The notes under the pieces were generated by a model. It searched no databases. It saw only the letters and a program-made list of their open reading frames with translations, and had not been told where the DNA came from. This document shows, in pieces, positions 1-11,100 of a stretch of DNA of 64,000 nucleotides. The position numbers were made by a program, and so were the translations under genes. The DNA is from Branchiostoma floridae (lineage: Eukaryota > Chordata > Leptocardii > Amphioxiformes > Branchiostomatidae): NCBI RefSeq assembly GCF_000003815.2, contig NC_049997.1, positions 7,598,707 through 7,662,706 on the forward strand, in the 5' to 3' direction. Positions within the stretch are counted from its first letter, which is position 1; the number at the start of each line of letters is the position of its first letter.

Positions 1-740
1 CCAGCACCATTTTCTATGATCAATGTCCGTCTTCATTTCTTTCTACTGGCCACATCCATGTATTCGTGTTTTTGTAAAAGTACAAAATCGCACTTGTCAC
101 TCCTCACGACCAGGTATTTAAACCTGTCTTCAATGAATGTCTATCTAGCAAATTCTGTCAAGATTGCCGAGGCATGACCGTGTATTTGAACCTTTATTTG
201 TCTGGATGTGGATTTCCCTGGACCCTTGCAAACATATCAAATCCCGGCCAATAGAATGTCTTACGTAATAGAGAATACTATTTATTTAGCACGAAAATAA
301 ACAAGTATAGGAAGTTACAATGTGCTTCTCTACTCTATTACAAAGTCAAAGGTTAACGTTCTCTGGTTACCCCTAACCTATTGATTATGAAATAACTCTT
401 TGTTGTCATCTTTTGACCAAACCCCAATTCATCGCTAACCTTTCCACCATTTGTGTGGATACATGTACCGAATTGTAAGATTGACATTGTGATCAATCTA
501 CGATGTCTTAAGTTAAGCATGAAATGTGGTCATAATTCAATGTAGACATTTTACCTAGGTAAATGGTACTATGTGTCAAGTACAACATATGTGGAACTTG
601 TGCCCATACCATGATATATTCTACGTCGCTTGCTCTGAGGAGGACACTTTTCGCAATAATTGCGGATAAGTAATGCAGATGCTAAATGCTGCGAATGACG
701 TTTCTATTTTGCTTCAAAAATGACGCCAACTTTTTAAAAA
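1..740. other. gene-free AT-rich stretch
   Basis: I see no coding exon or structured RNA here. The stretch is AT-rich with frequent stops in all frames. It may be intergenic or an intron of the gene that starts, or continues, at 968. Confidence 0.5.
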
Positions 741-745
741 GATTT

Positions 746-947
746 TTATAAGATTTTGTGCTGATATGAGGTTGATATTATTGAAAGCCAACTATAGTAT
801 GTAATTCTATACTTTAAGTAACAAGTATATATAGATATTTTTGAAATATATGCTTTATTTTCTAAAATTTGCGTATAGTATAGTATAGAACTTTATACTA
901 GTTCTTTTTCAATAATATCAACCTCATATCGGCACAAAATCTTATAA
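746..947. repeat. MITE-like foldback element with ~41-bp inverted arms
   Basis: Arms at 746-786 and 907-947 are inverted copies with a single mismatch by my reading (left arm begins TTATAAGATTTTGTGCTGAT). The ~120-bp centre is AT-rich with internal TATAGTAT-type near-repeats. It is non-coding and ends about 20 bp before the first exon of the next gene. A short non-autonomous DNA transposon is the likeliest explanation; I found no clear target-site duplication. Confidence 0.7.
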
Positions 948-967
948 ACGTTCATCGTTAACGACAG

Positions 968-3929
968 ATGGAGCCGCCACACGTGGGTAGAAAGGTTGGG
1001 GAACTTGCGGTCGCTGTGTTGGAAGGTTCCCAGTCTCTTATCGCCCTGAAAGTTCCCATCTCCACAACAGCGCCCGCAACTCCCTGGGAGGAGTCCTTCT
1101 CATCGAAACTCAGACTAAAAGGCTGGTCAGAGGATGGCTACGTGCGTCTCTTCGACATACAGAACCACTGTTTGGGTAACCCGATGTCACAGGATGTTGA
1201 ATTGATAACTATAGACAGGTAAGAATGTGATGAAAGACGCTATCTATATATATATTCCGTGCGTAAGTACACAAAGGAGGTGATCATGATAACAAAGAAA
1301 ACAAATCAGCTAGTCGCTTTTCAATGCACCTTTATAGCAACACCAAGTGTCTTAATTGCTTCAGCTCTCTGTACAAACTTAAGTTCAGCATGAGTATGAT
1401 ATAAATGTATACGGTCACTTTCACTTTAACAAATCAGCCATTGACCTGTACTTTACGTAAGCCGGGGAACAATTACATAACATTTAACAATAACAATTAT
1501 AACAAAACATATCACAACTTTATAACAGCATCCAAACACATAAAACAATCACACAATAAATCATGTTTGCATATTTGTAATACTTATACAGTTTATCAAG
1601 ATGTTTTCTAATACTTTGCCTGTCTGAAGAACTAAATTTTGTTTACCTATACTTCAGTATCCCTGACGACATGAGGAAGGAGGCAATGCAGGCTGACATC
1701 GAGGACAAGATGAGGACTATGTTTCTTGAGGAAGAAGGAGTTCACACGAGATCCAAGATTCGCCAACTTCAAAAATAGTAGGAATGATTTGTTTACATTG
1801 AATTTGATAGCTTTCATTATTAACACTTGAGACGGCAGCAGAGTGACTATCTAAATAGTATCTACAACATGTATAAAAAACAGTGCATTTGCTGTGTGAC
1901 TATCCGTGGATTCAATTGAATTTCACACACTACCCTGATCACCAACTTACTATCCTATAAAAACGTGTAAAAAACTGGAAACACGAAATTATCTGAAATG
2001 ATATCTACTAACACTTAGGGATAGGTTAAAAGTATAACAAATATCAGATCAGGTGTGTTTGGTCATTATATTTCAGCCATACCATAGGTATGGTGAAATA
2101 TATTGTATTCGTAATGTTTCTTTCTTTCTTTCTTTCTCCTGTCAAATCTTCAAATCGAATCAACTCCGCCATTTTTTAACCGATTGACTTGAAATTTGGC
2201 ACAAAGGTAGAATAAGCCAATACCCTCAGGTGTTTTTTTCATTTTTTTCATATCTGCCTTTAAAATGATTTTATTGAGGTTATTGTCAATTTTTATGTAT
2301 ATTTCGGGCTCCTGTACCCTGGTATTACAGCCGAATGACATGAAATTTGATACAGAGGTGCCTTGATCATATGCTCACCTAGATTCAATAACAGTTTTGG
2401 CATACGGTACAACAAAATGCTTAATTTTGCGATTTTTGGCCATTTTTTGACCAAAAAAGGACATTTTTGGCCCCTGTAGCCTCGTTTTACAACCAAATGA
2501 TCTGAAATTTGGTATAAAAGTGCTCTTCAATTATGTGCACATAAATTCAATAAAAGTTTTCCCATACGGTACAACAAAATGCTTAATTTTGCGATTTTTT
2601 TACCAAAAAAGGACATTTTTGGCTCCTGTAGCCTCGTTTTACAACTAAATGATCTGAAATTTGGTATAAAAGTGCCCTTCAATTATGTGCACATAAATTC
2701 AATAAAAGTTTTCCCATACGGTACAACAAAATACTTAATTTTGCGATTTTTGGCCATTATTTGACCAAAAAAGGACATTTTTGGCTCCTGTAGCCTCGTT
2801 TTACAACCAAATGATCTGAAATTTGGTATAAAAGTGCCCTTCAATTATGTGCACATAAATTCAATAAAAGTTTTCCCATACGGTACAACAAATGCTTAAT
2901 TTTGCGATTTTATGGCCATTTTTTGACAAAATTTTGACATTTTTGGCTCCTGTTCCCTCGATTTACAACCTAATGACCCGTAAATTGGTAAAGGGGTGCT
3001 CTAGATATTTATTCAAATGACCCATGTATATTTTTTGACATGGACCACTTTAAAATGATATATTTGGGGGTTTTTTGGTCATTTTTGAATGGCCAAAGGG
3101 GTCAACGACCTCAAGGCCTATTGTTGCATGAGGGAGATGGCTGAAATATGCTGTATTTGCTCTCAAGCAAATGTCGGCCTTTCTAGTTTTTAGTGACACT
3201 GTGGACGGAAGAACGGTGACTATTCTCAGTTGCTCCCACTTCAATCAAGAGAAGTTGATCGTCGTCTTTGAAGGGGACCAAGAAAATGTGCCACATGTCA
3301 TTTCCAAGGTAAAGCATGATTATTATGTGTATCCCGCACATTGATCATATCAATGGAAAACTTATCTGACGAACTCATGCACTCATGCAAACTTCTCACG
3401 TAAGCTTCCAGGTGAATGCTAATCTTTTCCCTCACATGTTGTGACATACAATGAATCAATTGTCCACTTTTCGTTCTATCAGGCTAGGATTTCTTGAATC
3501 TCCAAAAGAAAGGAATAAAGCTACAGAGCGATGCCGAGATAGATACAATGATCGAAGCCGTGGGGAAACTATTGCAAGGTCTTCCCGGTACAAACGTGAG
3601 TACATAGTTCTATGTATCTATCATTCTGTGCCTATCGTTGAAAGATCATGAGCTTGTCTGTAGAGTTTTACTGTTTATAAAGTAGTTTCACAAACTACTG
3701 CAAATAATGCAAGTAAGGGTCTGTTGATTGTCGCTCAAGGACATAGATGTCATTAATAACTTTAATCAGTTTTTATCCCACTTAAAATTTGCAGCTGCAA
3801 CCGCTTCCTGTGTCACTGTCGCTCAAGAAGTATATCAAGGACAAACTTTTCAACAATGTTGACAGCAACGTAAGTCCGTGACCTTCTAGTTTCTTTTGAC
3901 TTAATGTGTGTGTATGTGTGTGTGTGTGT

Positions 3930-3965
<36 letters not shown>

Positions 3966-6837
3966 GTGTGTGTCTGTGTGTGTGTGTGTCTTTGTGTGTG
4001 TGTGTCTGTGTGTGTGTGTGTGTCTGTGTCTGTGTGTGTGTGTTTGTGTGTACGGCTATGTCTTGCTTTTAGTTTAAGCTCGATCTAACCATAACGGTCG
4101 TTTCTTGTGTTCAGGGTGGCGTGTCTTCCGACAGCTCTCTCAGCTCAGTTCCAGATGAGGAGGCCTGTGAGCTTCCCTTCCACGTGGATGATGAAGAGAT
4201 CCTACGTGCCAATGATGATGTAAAGGTACGTTGATATACCAGGCCTATATGTCCCTATCGTTCGTAAAGACAAGATCGAAGGGAGACTAATAATTTTCAA
4301 AACAGTAAACAAAACAGACAAAAGTAGCGAAAATATAGTGTTAAGCTAATCATTTCTTCGTTTGAATTTATGTATTTTGTAATTTGCAGGACCAAGAGGA
4401 TATTTACGTGTCGGAAGTTGCCAAAGAGACAAAAACTGGTCAGAAAGCAACATCAGCACTGTCCCTTAGATATAAGGTTGGTTTTCAAAACACTCTCCAT
4501 TTTTAAAAAGAAGGCCCTTTTTCATTTTGGGGTATTCTTTTCTTTTTAGGGTTGCAGGTCAATGGACGCTTAATACTAGTAGTTCCAATCTTGATCATTT
4601 GTTTTTTCTTGTTTTGTCTTATGATATTTTAGACAAAGTCTACCGATACTTTCCAATCCTCGGCGTCGACGAGCAAAACTGCTGAAGAGGTAAGGCTAGT
4701 ATTTCTGTAATGCCTCAAAAGTGTTTTTTTTTTGTATAATTGTATTGTATCATAACATAGAGTTTTTTTAGATGTATTTCATTCACACTGTATTGGGCAT
4801 TGTAACTTGAATAAAGATAAATGCCACTTGTTTTATTTTCTAGCTACGCAGAGATAATGGACAAGAAAGTTACCAGGGACAATCTGCAACATTATCAAGC
4901 ACCTTTGAGGCATCTCCACTTCCTGTAAGCAAATCCGTTTAGATTCATATGCCATTTTTATTTGTGGTATTTACCGATGATTTGTTCCACCATTCATGAT
5001 GAAATAGTAGATTTCGACGATAAAGCAGGCGTGTTTATTATTTGCACTTTTACTATACAGCTAGCTATACATACAACCTTAACTACCGTAGCTTCAGTTA
5101 GGTGTTTTCATTATGTAACAGTTTTTAGATTGATCATATATACATATATATGATTTCTGCAGGTTTGGCGATGCCCAGACTTCCCCTGGTGTGACCCGGA
5201 CTGCATAGCCCTGATGCTGCCCGTGTTCCTGAACCGCCTTGGCGACCAGAGTTTTGCCACGGACGCAGACAAAGGCGCAATAATCTACAGGAAGATGATG
5301 TGCCTCTTGCTGCACGCCTTTAGAGACTGCGAAGAAACTGACTGTCCCATAGACAAGGCCTTAGCCGAAGGTAGGTTATGGTCTCATTGATGAGTTTCTT
5401 CTTCCCATAGACGTCTATGTTATAATTCGTGGTTTAAATGGCCGCGTTCATAATGAAGCTACGTGAAATTTCAGCAGATTTTTCATTCTATGTTGAGCAC
5501 ATTTACCCTATATCGTGGGACAAAATTGCCAACGTAAACTAAGCATTGGAACTTTTTTATAGCAATTACAAAGTACGATTAGTCAATCTCCAAAAAAGGC
5601 ACTTTTTCGCTGCTAGTGTACAACCGCACCACTCAGAACCCACGACTGTGTACCTCCGACCTAGCGCGCGGCTGCAAAACTTTACCTGCTAATTTCTTCA
5701 GTTACAAACAAGCCTTCACCAATCTAACTTTTGAGATCAGTTCCGCTGGCTGAAAGGGAATTTCTCACCGCTAAAAACATGCGTCCGTGCAGCCGTTTAT
5801 TTTTTGGCTCGGATCTATTTTAGGGTACCCACTCGGAGTAATACATCAATGAGACCTTATGAGGTGGAATTCTGTGCAGTTTAATTTTTCTACGTCTTGC
5901 TGCAACACCATAGAAGGCTTGAAATTTTGACTTAGTTTTCGGACATCAATGGAACAAAATGTGACCTAAATCTAGACCTATGGCACCAGTCTATTGTCTC
6001 TCCAGTTCTATATACATATTGTCATTGGATATCCAACCTGCCGTTTTATCTTGTTCACGTAGGCTTTGCCAGTATGACGATCGTAGAACGTGGGCGCATG
6101 ATCTGGCCATGTCCATCTGGATGTGAGGACGCCCAGCGTTTGGTAACCGCAACAGACACGGGAGACCCCAACCCACTCCTGATAGCAGCAGTGCGGGGCG
6201 GAATCTGGTCACGTCTAGTGGAACACACGGCATTCCGGTCGCTGGATTTAGCGGAGGTGAGTGTACTACATTTTTACAGCAACTTAGAAAATTTAGTAGC
6301 ACTTGAAGAACTGGGTCACAATCCCAAACTGGACCCAGGTCGGACTGTTTGCGGGAAAGAAAAATGTCAACTTAGGAAATGTGCAAAAATTATGCTTATG
6401 AGTTGAGCCGAGTCGTTACTTATTGTTTCACTTGTTTTGCTTATTCCATATCTCTTTGTCACCGCAAACTGCTCGGCCCGGTGACAGTATGAGAATGTGA
6501 CGTAAGCAAAGAAATAATACTTTTCGGAATTTGATTTTGTTGCTGAGTAGGCAGTTTGCAATTTTAACGATTAGATCTAATGAGACGGTAGCGGGTGGGT
6601 ACAGATCATTTGAAATTATTAATCCCCGCATCAATAAGCTTTTCCCATTTGCTATTTCAGCTCTTGGCGAAGGAAGAGGACATCAGTGTCGACCAGGCCA
6701 CTATGCTGACGACACTCCTCCACACGACGCTGTTTGATCACTATGATATCCTTCAGACCGTCAGGTTTGCAGGAAAGTCGCCCCTCACGTGCATTTTACG
6801 CGAGCTTAGGATGATCAAGGGGCGTGTCTTATTGTAA
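968..6837 (+). CDS. unrecognised 508-residue protein, 12 exons
   Basis: Twelve exons join with consistent phase: 968-1218, 1658-1777, 3230-3308, 3509-3595, 3795-3869, 4115-4225, 4390-4476, 4633-4689, 4844-4924, 5163-5370, 6063-6256 and 6661-6837 (TAA). Donors are GT; acceptors are AG with pyrimidine tracts, except the one before 3509 (ccaaaag), which is weak but needed to keep frame. There is no signal peptide or membrane segment. The N-terminal ~200 residues look globular (LIVVFEGD at about 131-138). Residues ~204-316 are Ser/Glu/Asp-rich and probably disordered. The C-terminal ~190 residues are Cys- and helix-rich, starting VWRCPDFPWCDPDC. I recognise no family. The sequence just before 968 (cgttaacgacag) could also be an acceptor, so earlier exons may exist. 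Frame agreement over twelve exons makes a real gene likely. Confidence 0.75.
2117..2138. repeat. (TTTC)n microsatellite
   Basis: About five TTTC units sit in intron 2 of the 508-residue gene, immediately before the 162-bp tandem repeat region. Confidence 0.8.
2300..2945. repeat. tandem repeat, ~162-bp unit, about four copies
   Basis: The landmark CATACGGTACAACAAA recurs at about 2401, 2563, 2715 and 2877, giving steps of 162, 152 and 162 bp. One unit lacks ~10 bp (ggccattttttg). Each unit carries the same order of blocks: gtagcctcgttttacaa, ctgaaatttggtataaaag, the landmark, then ttaattttgcgatttt. A more diverged unit precedes the array from about 2150. It lies wholly in intron 2 of the 508-residue gene and explains the short ORFs there. 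Confidence 0.85.
3906..4054. repeat. (GT)n microsatellite, interrupted
   Basis: About 150 bp of GT dinucleotides with scattered TATG, TCTG and TTTG interruptions lie in the intron between exons ending 3869 and starting 4115. The open frame reading Cys-Val repeats is an artefact of this array. Confidence 0.95.
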
Positions 6838-7344
6838 GAGGAGTACTGTCTTTTACCTTCGCCAAGAAAGTTAGCACTTTTAGATGTAATGTCCAAGCAG
6901 ACGTTGGGAGGGGATACCAAGATACCAAGTTTTGAAATCAGTGTTTGTTCCTCAGCTCTGGCACACCACTTAGCATTCATTTTATATAGCCATACAATTT
7001 GTACATTTAGAAAAATCAGTACTTTTCAATCTATGAAAACTGGAGGTTTAGCACTGAGATGTGTATAGTGCAATGGTGTAATGTTTTATACATTGTATTC
7101 TGTAAATAACGATATTTTGTCTGTACATAACATGGGGTTCTATTAATTGAAAACTATGGTAGCCAGTTGACTCTTATCTATAAAACTGTGAAAAGGCATC
7201 TATTGACTAGGGGCCAAATGTGGATTAAATGACAGTAAAATGTATAATAATTGCAGACGATACTGCCCAGCCACCACATTAAAGTGTTCCTTGTGAATCT
7301 GTGTATCTCTGTCGCTTATTTCTTTGACTCAGCTTCGGTATCAG

Positions 7345-7612
7345 CACGCACTGGGGTAAAGGTTAGAGTGCTTGGCCCAGAACGTAGAGGTCATGGATTC
7401 AAATCCTGACATGCCACCGATGTTGTACCCTTCGGAAAGGCACTTTCCTCACTCAACTCAGATGTAAAAATGGGTACCTGAATTCGAGTGGGGAGGTAGA
7501 AAGCGAGGATCAGGGCTCCGCCTTCCAATACCGTGCCATATACTATAGACACGTTGTATAACAAACCACTGCCTCTACGGCCTTAAAAAGGTTTTGGGAC
7601 CTTTGTTCTTTA
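7345..7612 (+). repeat. tRNA-derived SINE-like element
   Basis: A pol III A-box-like segment (TAAAGGTTAGAGTGCTTGG, from 7357) is followed by a B-box-like GGATTCAAATCC at 7395-7406. A ~200-bp body without ORF follows, with AAGG/CCTT-type ends near 7580-7612. The spacing suits a tRNA-derived SINE head. Family assignment would need a repeat-library search. Confidence 0.6.
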
Positions 7613-8152
7613 TTTACGGATTGCGGCATTCAAATAAGTGAATTAGTTTTAGCTGAGCTTCTTCCAATCATTATGTTGCTTTAATGTAGACTTTTTACCT
7701 AATGTGAAATCTCAATGATTTTACATGACACAGTTATGACTCTTTTACTGCTTATATAGTGTATTGCATGCTTAAGCCCCCTTCACATGAGAGCACGAAT
7801 GAGCCGGAATGCCGTCAGAATGGAAAATTGTTTTCTATTCCTGGCAATTCCTGGCAATTCGTACTGTATTCTAAACATTCTTACTGCACTCGAGATATTC
7901 GTCCCCGTTCTTAACGCTGGCTTGAAAGTTTTTGACATGTCAGAAACTGTCGAGGTGCATTCGAAGTGGAGAAATATCGAATGGCATTCCAAGTGGATTC
8001 TAAATGGATTCTAACTATTCTAACTGCAATCGGTTTCAGCGTAAAGGCCCTTTTACACTGCACCATTCCATTTACATACGATTGATCAAATCACACATTT
8101 TCGTTGACAGCTTTAAACCTGTGAAATGGCCCTGATTAACCAGGAGATCCCT

Positions 8153-11100
8153 TTACACGCCTTCATATCCACGTCTCCTGAAAAAAAGCACAAATTTTGT
8201 TTTAAATGTGATATTTGTCTACAAACATCATATATTCATAAGACTATGCTTATCATGCATCTTGAATTAAGATTAAATGAGGCCTTTTTTAAATTTCATG
8301 AGTGTTTTTGTTGTTCTGTTAGTAGTTTTGATATTGTATAGATACGTGCACGCTGTATACGTACCGTTTAAAGATGAACCAGGCAGCCAGAGCGGTGACC
8401 AGGATTCCACCAGCCAGACTAAGGATGACGGGCAAAGCTAAACTGGACCCGCCAACATCTAATCAAACCAGAATGTTTAGGATAACGGTTAAAGGTTTAC
8501 CCACCTAGCACCTAGAAAAGAAGTATACAAACAAAGAAATGATTCCTTCATTTTCAAACTTCTATTTAGACGTACGGTTTGCCGTGGGGTTAGTAGTGGT
8601 ACAATTGTATAATGGAAACGCGGCCATTTAGACCATAATACATGCAACCTCATTTCAAGAGTCCATATACATTGGCCTTGTTTTGATGTCAAGAAAATAA
8701 CACAAACCTCCACTATACAGCACAAAGGTAACATAAGCATTTTCCTCCGCAGTAAGACCACACCCTCCCTCCAGCCTGCCGCTGTACAGTACACCGTCAG
8801 ACAGCTCCTCCAGCTGGGTTCACAACACACGGACACGAAAGCGTCAGTTTTTAAGGGTGAATGTATACTTTGCATCTCCAAAGAGTTATGAAATAAAACA
8901 TCATCCATACCTGCCATTTTAATATTTCACTGTTTAGAGAAACACATGGAAATTTGTAAGTTAAGTACGACATTTCGTGTAGATGACTGTTGGACAGGTT
9001 CGACAATATCTTACTTAAATTACGTGCCTTTATTGTTATATTTTCGAATTCTCGAATTTTTCTTAATCCAATCTCTGCTTCACAATCTTAAAATGTGATC
9101 TATCTTGGCATGCCACTTAAAGATATATATGGACAATACATACGTTTCCAGTCATGCCACAAACCAGTGGTTTAAACGTTATGTCGTCTACTACTGGCTT
9201 CGGGCGCAGCATCAGCAGATGTGTGTCACCGTCATAACGACCTGAATACAGAAAGAGTGTTGAGCTGTGAAGTATGGTTCTAAGTTTAACATCCCTGTGT
9301 TACATCATCTACAGTTTCATATTCTACTTGTGGGACCAAACGATGATTCGTATTGTCAGATTACCATTTTGGCCATTCTGGTATGAGGATTCGGCCTCAG
9401 CCGCAACAAATTCAGTAGGATATTCATCAGAAGTTGGCATTTTTACAAGAGTAGGTAACGGTATTGACTTAAATAATAGATATTATGATACATCTATCTT
9501 ATATAGCCTTCCTATAGATCCGACAAACATGGATGTGGAGGCTCATTATAGATTCATGTAAATAGGACTTGTCTTGTAATTGACACGTATTACTTTCACG
9601 TTGCATGTATTTGCGGCTAGCCCGAGATAATCTAGGCTGTGATGATTTCTTGTGATAGAGAACTAACCTTCGAAGTCCAGAGTCCAACTTGAGTTTGACA
9701 AGGTTGCCGTAACGAGACCAGAGGACGTGAATGACGACACCTTTAGTGTGAAGGTTTTTGTGTCGGCCGGCCCCAGGGTCAGTTCTCCGGATAGACTGAG
9801 ACCGGAATTAAAGCCAGAAGGTGCTTCTGGTGCTGGATCTACAGAACAGATGAATGGGTTGAGGAAAACAGATTTCTCTTTTTCAAGATTTGTCGTGTAT
9901 TGTAATTCATCATCAAGTTTTGATAAACGTTTTGCATTCGTACCAGAAAGTAGCGTTAGATGTAACGCTTCATTGAATTTTCCTGTACTTCCTGCATAAA
10001 ACACACACACACAGCGCGCACACACACACACACACGTGGGAATGGGGAAAAGAAGAAGAGCGCGCGTGTAATTTTTTAGACTACTACTATATCTGCGCGA
10101 TTCGACCTCTGCTTGGAGAGTAGGGAAAAGGTAAAATCCCCCAACTGGTTAGTATGCGTGCAAAGTTGGTCACTATGAGGGATGCTTGACTGCACTTATC
10201 AGTGACACGAGCATAAACCTCTGCATTGCTGTCGCGTCCCTGACATGTCCCGGATCACCTCTGTCACGACATCTGTGGTTTTCTTCAGGAACTGCAGCCG
10301 ATCTGGGGTCAACTCCATGTTGTCTTCAGGTCTACACTCACTCCAGGGTTTCTCCCTCCCACGTGTGTCTCCTACGAAATGGGATAAAATCGCTTGTTAG
10401 AAGTAACGAGTGAAAATGAAATCCCAAAGCAAAATATGGGATTGGCCATCCCATCGGCATCCCGGCATGACCTCACAGTAACGTTGCATACAAATGAGAT
10501 CTGCACCAAAATTGTAGCAGCCTGTTCTTGCACATTTTGTATACTAGAGGGGAAAATCTACGGCAAATTCAAGGCGCAAATTTAAACAAATTGACAAAAC
10601 CCTATACCTGTATCCGACACCAAGATGGCCGGGATGTCTTCATTTTCCTCCCAAAAGCTGTAAATGTCGTGATTGACGAGCTCTTCGTAGATTTGCCAGT
10701 AGGGGCCTTCTTTGGCGTCGATGATGTCTGTGACGTTCTTGTAGGGTATGTCTGCAGACTAAACAGATATAAAAACTTGTGAATTCTCTTCAATATGTTG
10801 TTATCACCTGTATGAAAAATTGAGCCATAGTTTTAGACTAGTTAGTAAAGTATGTTTTGCAGAATGTAAGTTTTTTTTACAGTTTACACCACAATTTCCC
10901 CCGTTAAAGGAAAATGGGCGTAATCCGTACAATGTCAATGACACGTAGACCTGTATGGCGTAAATATATCAAATTTGATGGAACTTTGAAATGTAATTAC
11001 TTCTATACGGAAACCAAACTTCGTTCCTATGCTTTATGAGAAAATCTGCTCGGTTGAAATACAACCTCTATCAATCTATTTACCAGCATTCTGTACTGAG

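Noticed and set aside
3906-4088. 60-codon Cys-Val-rich frame
   Set aside because: Direct translation of a (GT)n microsatellite.
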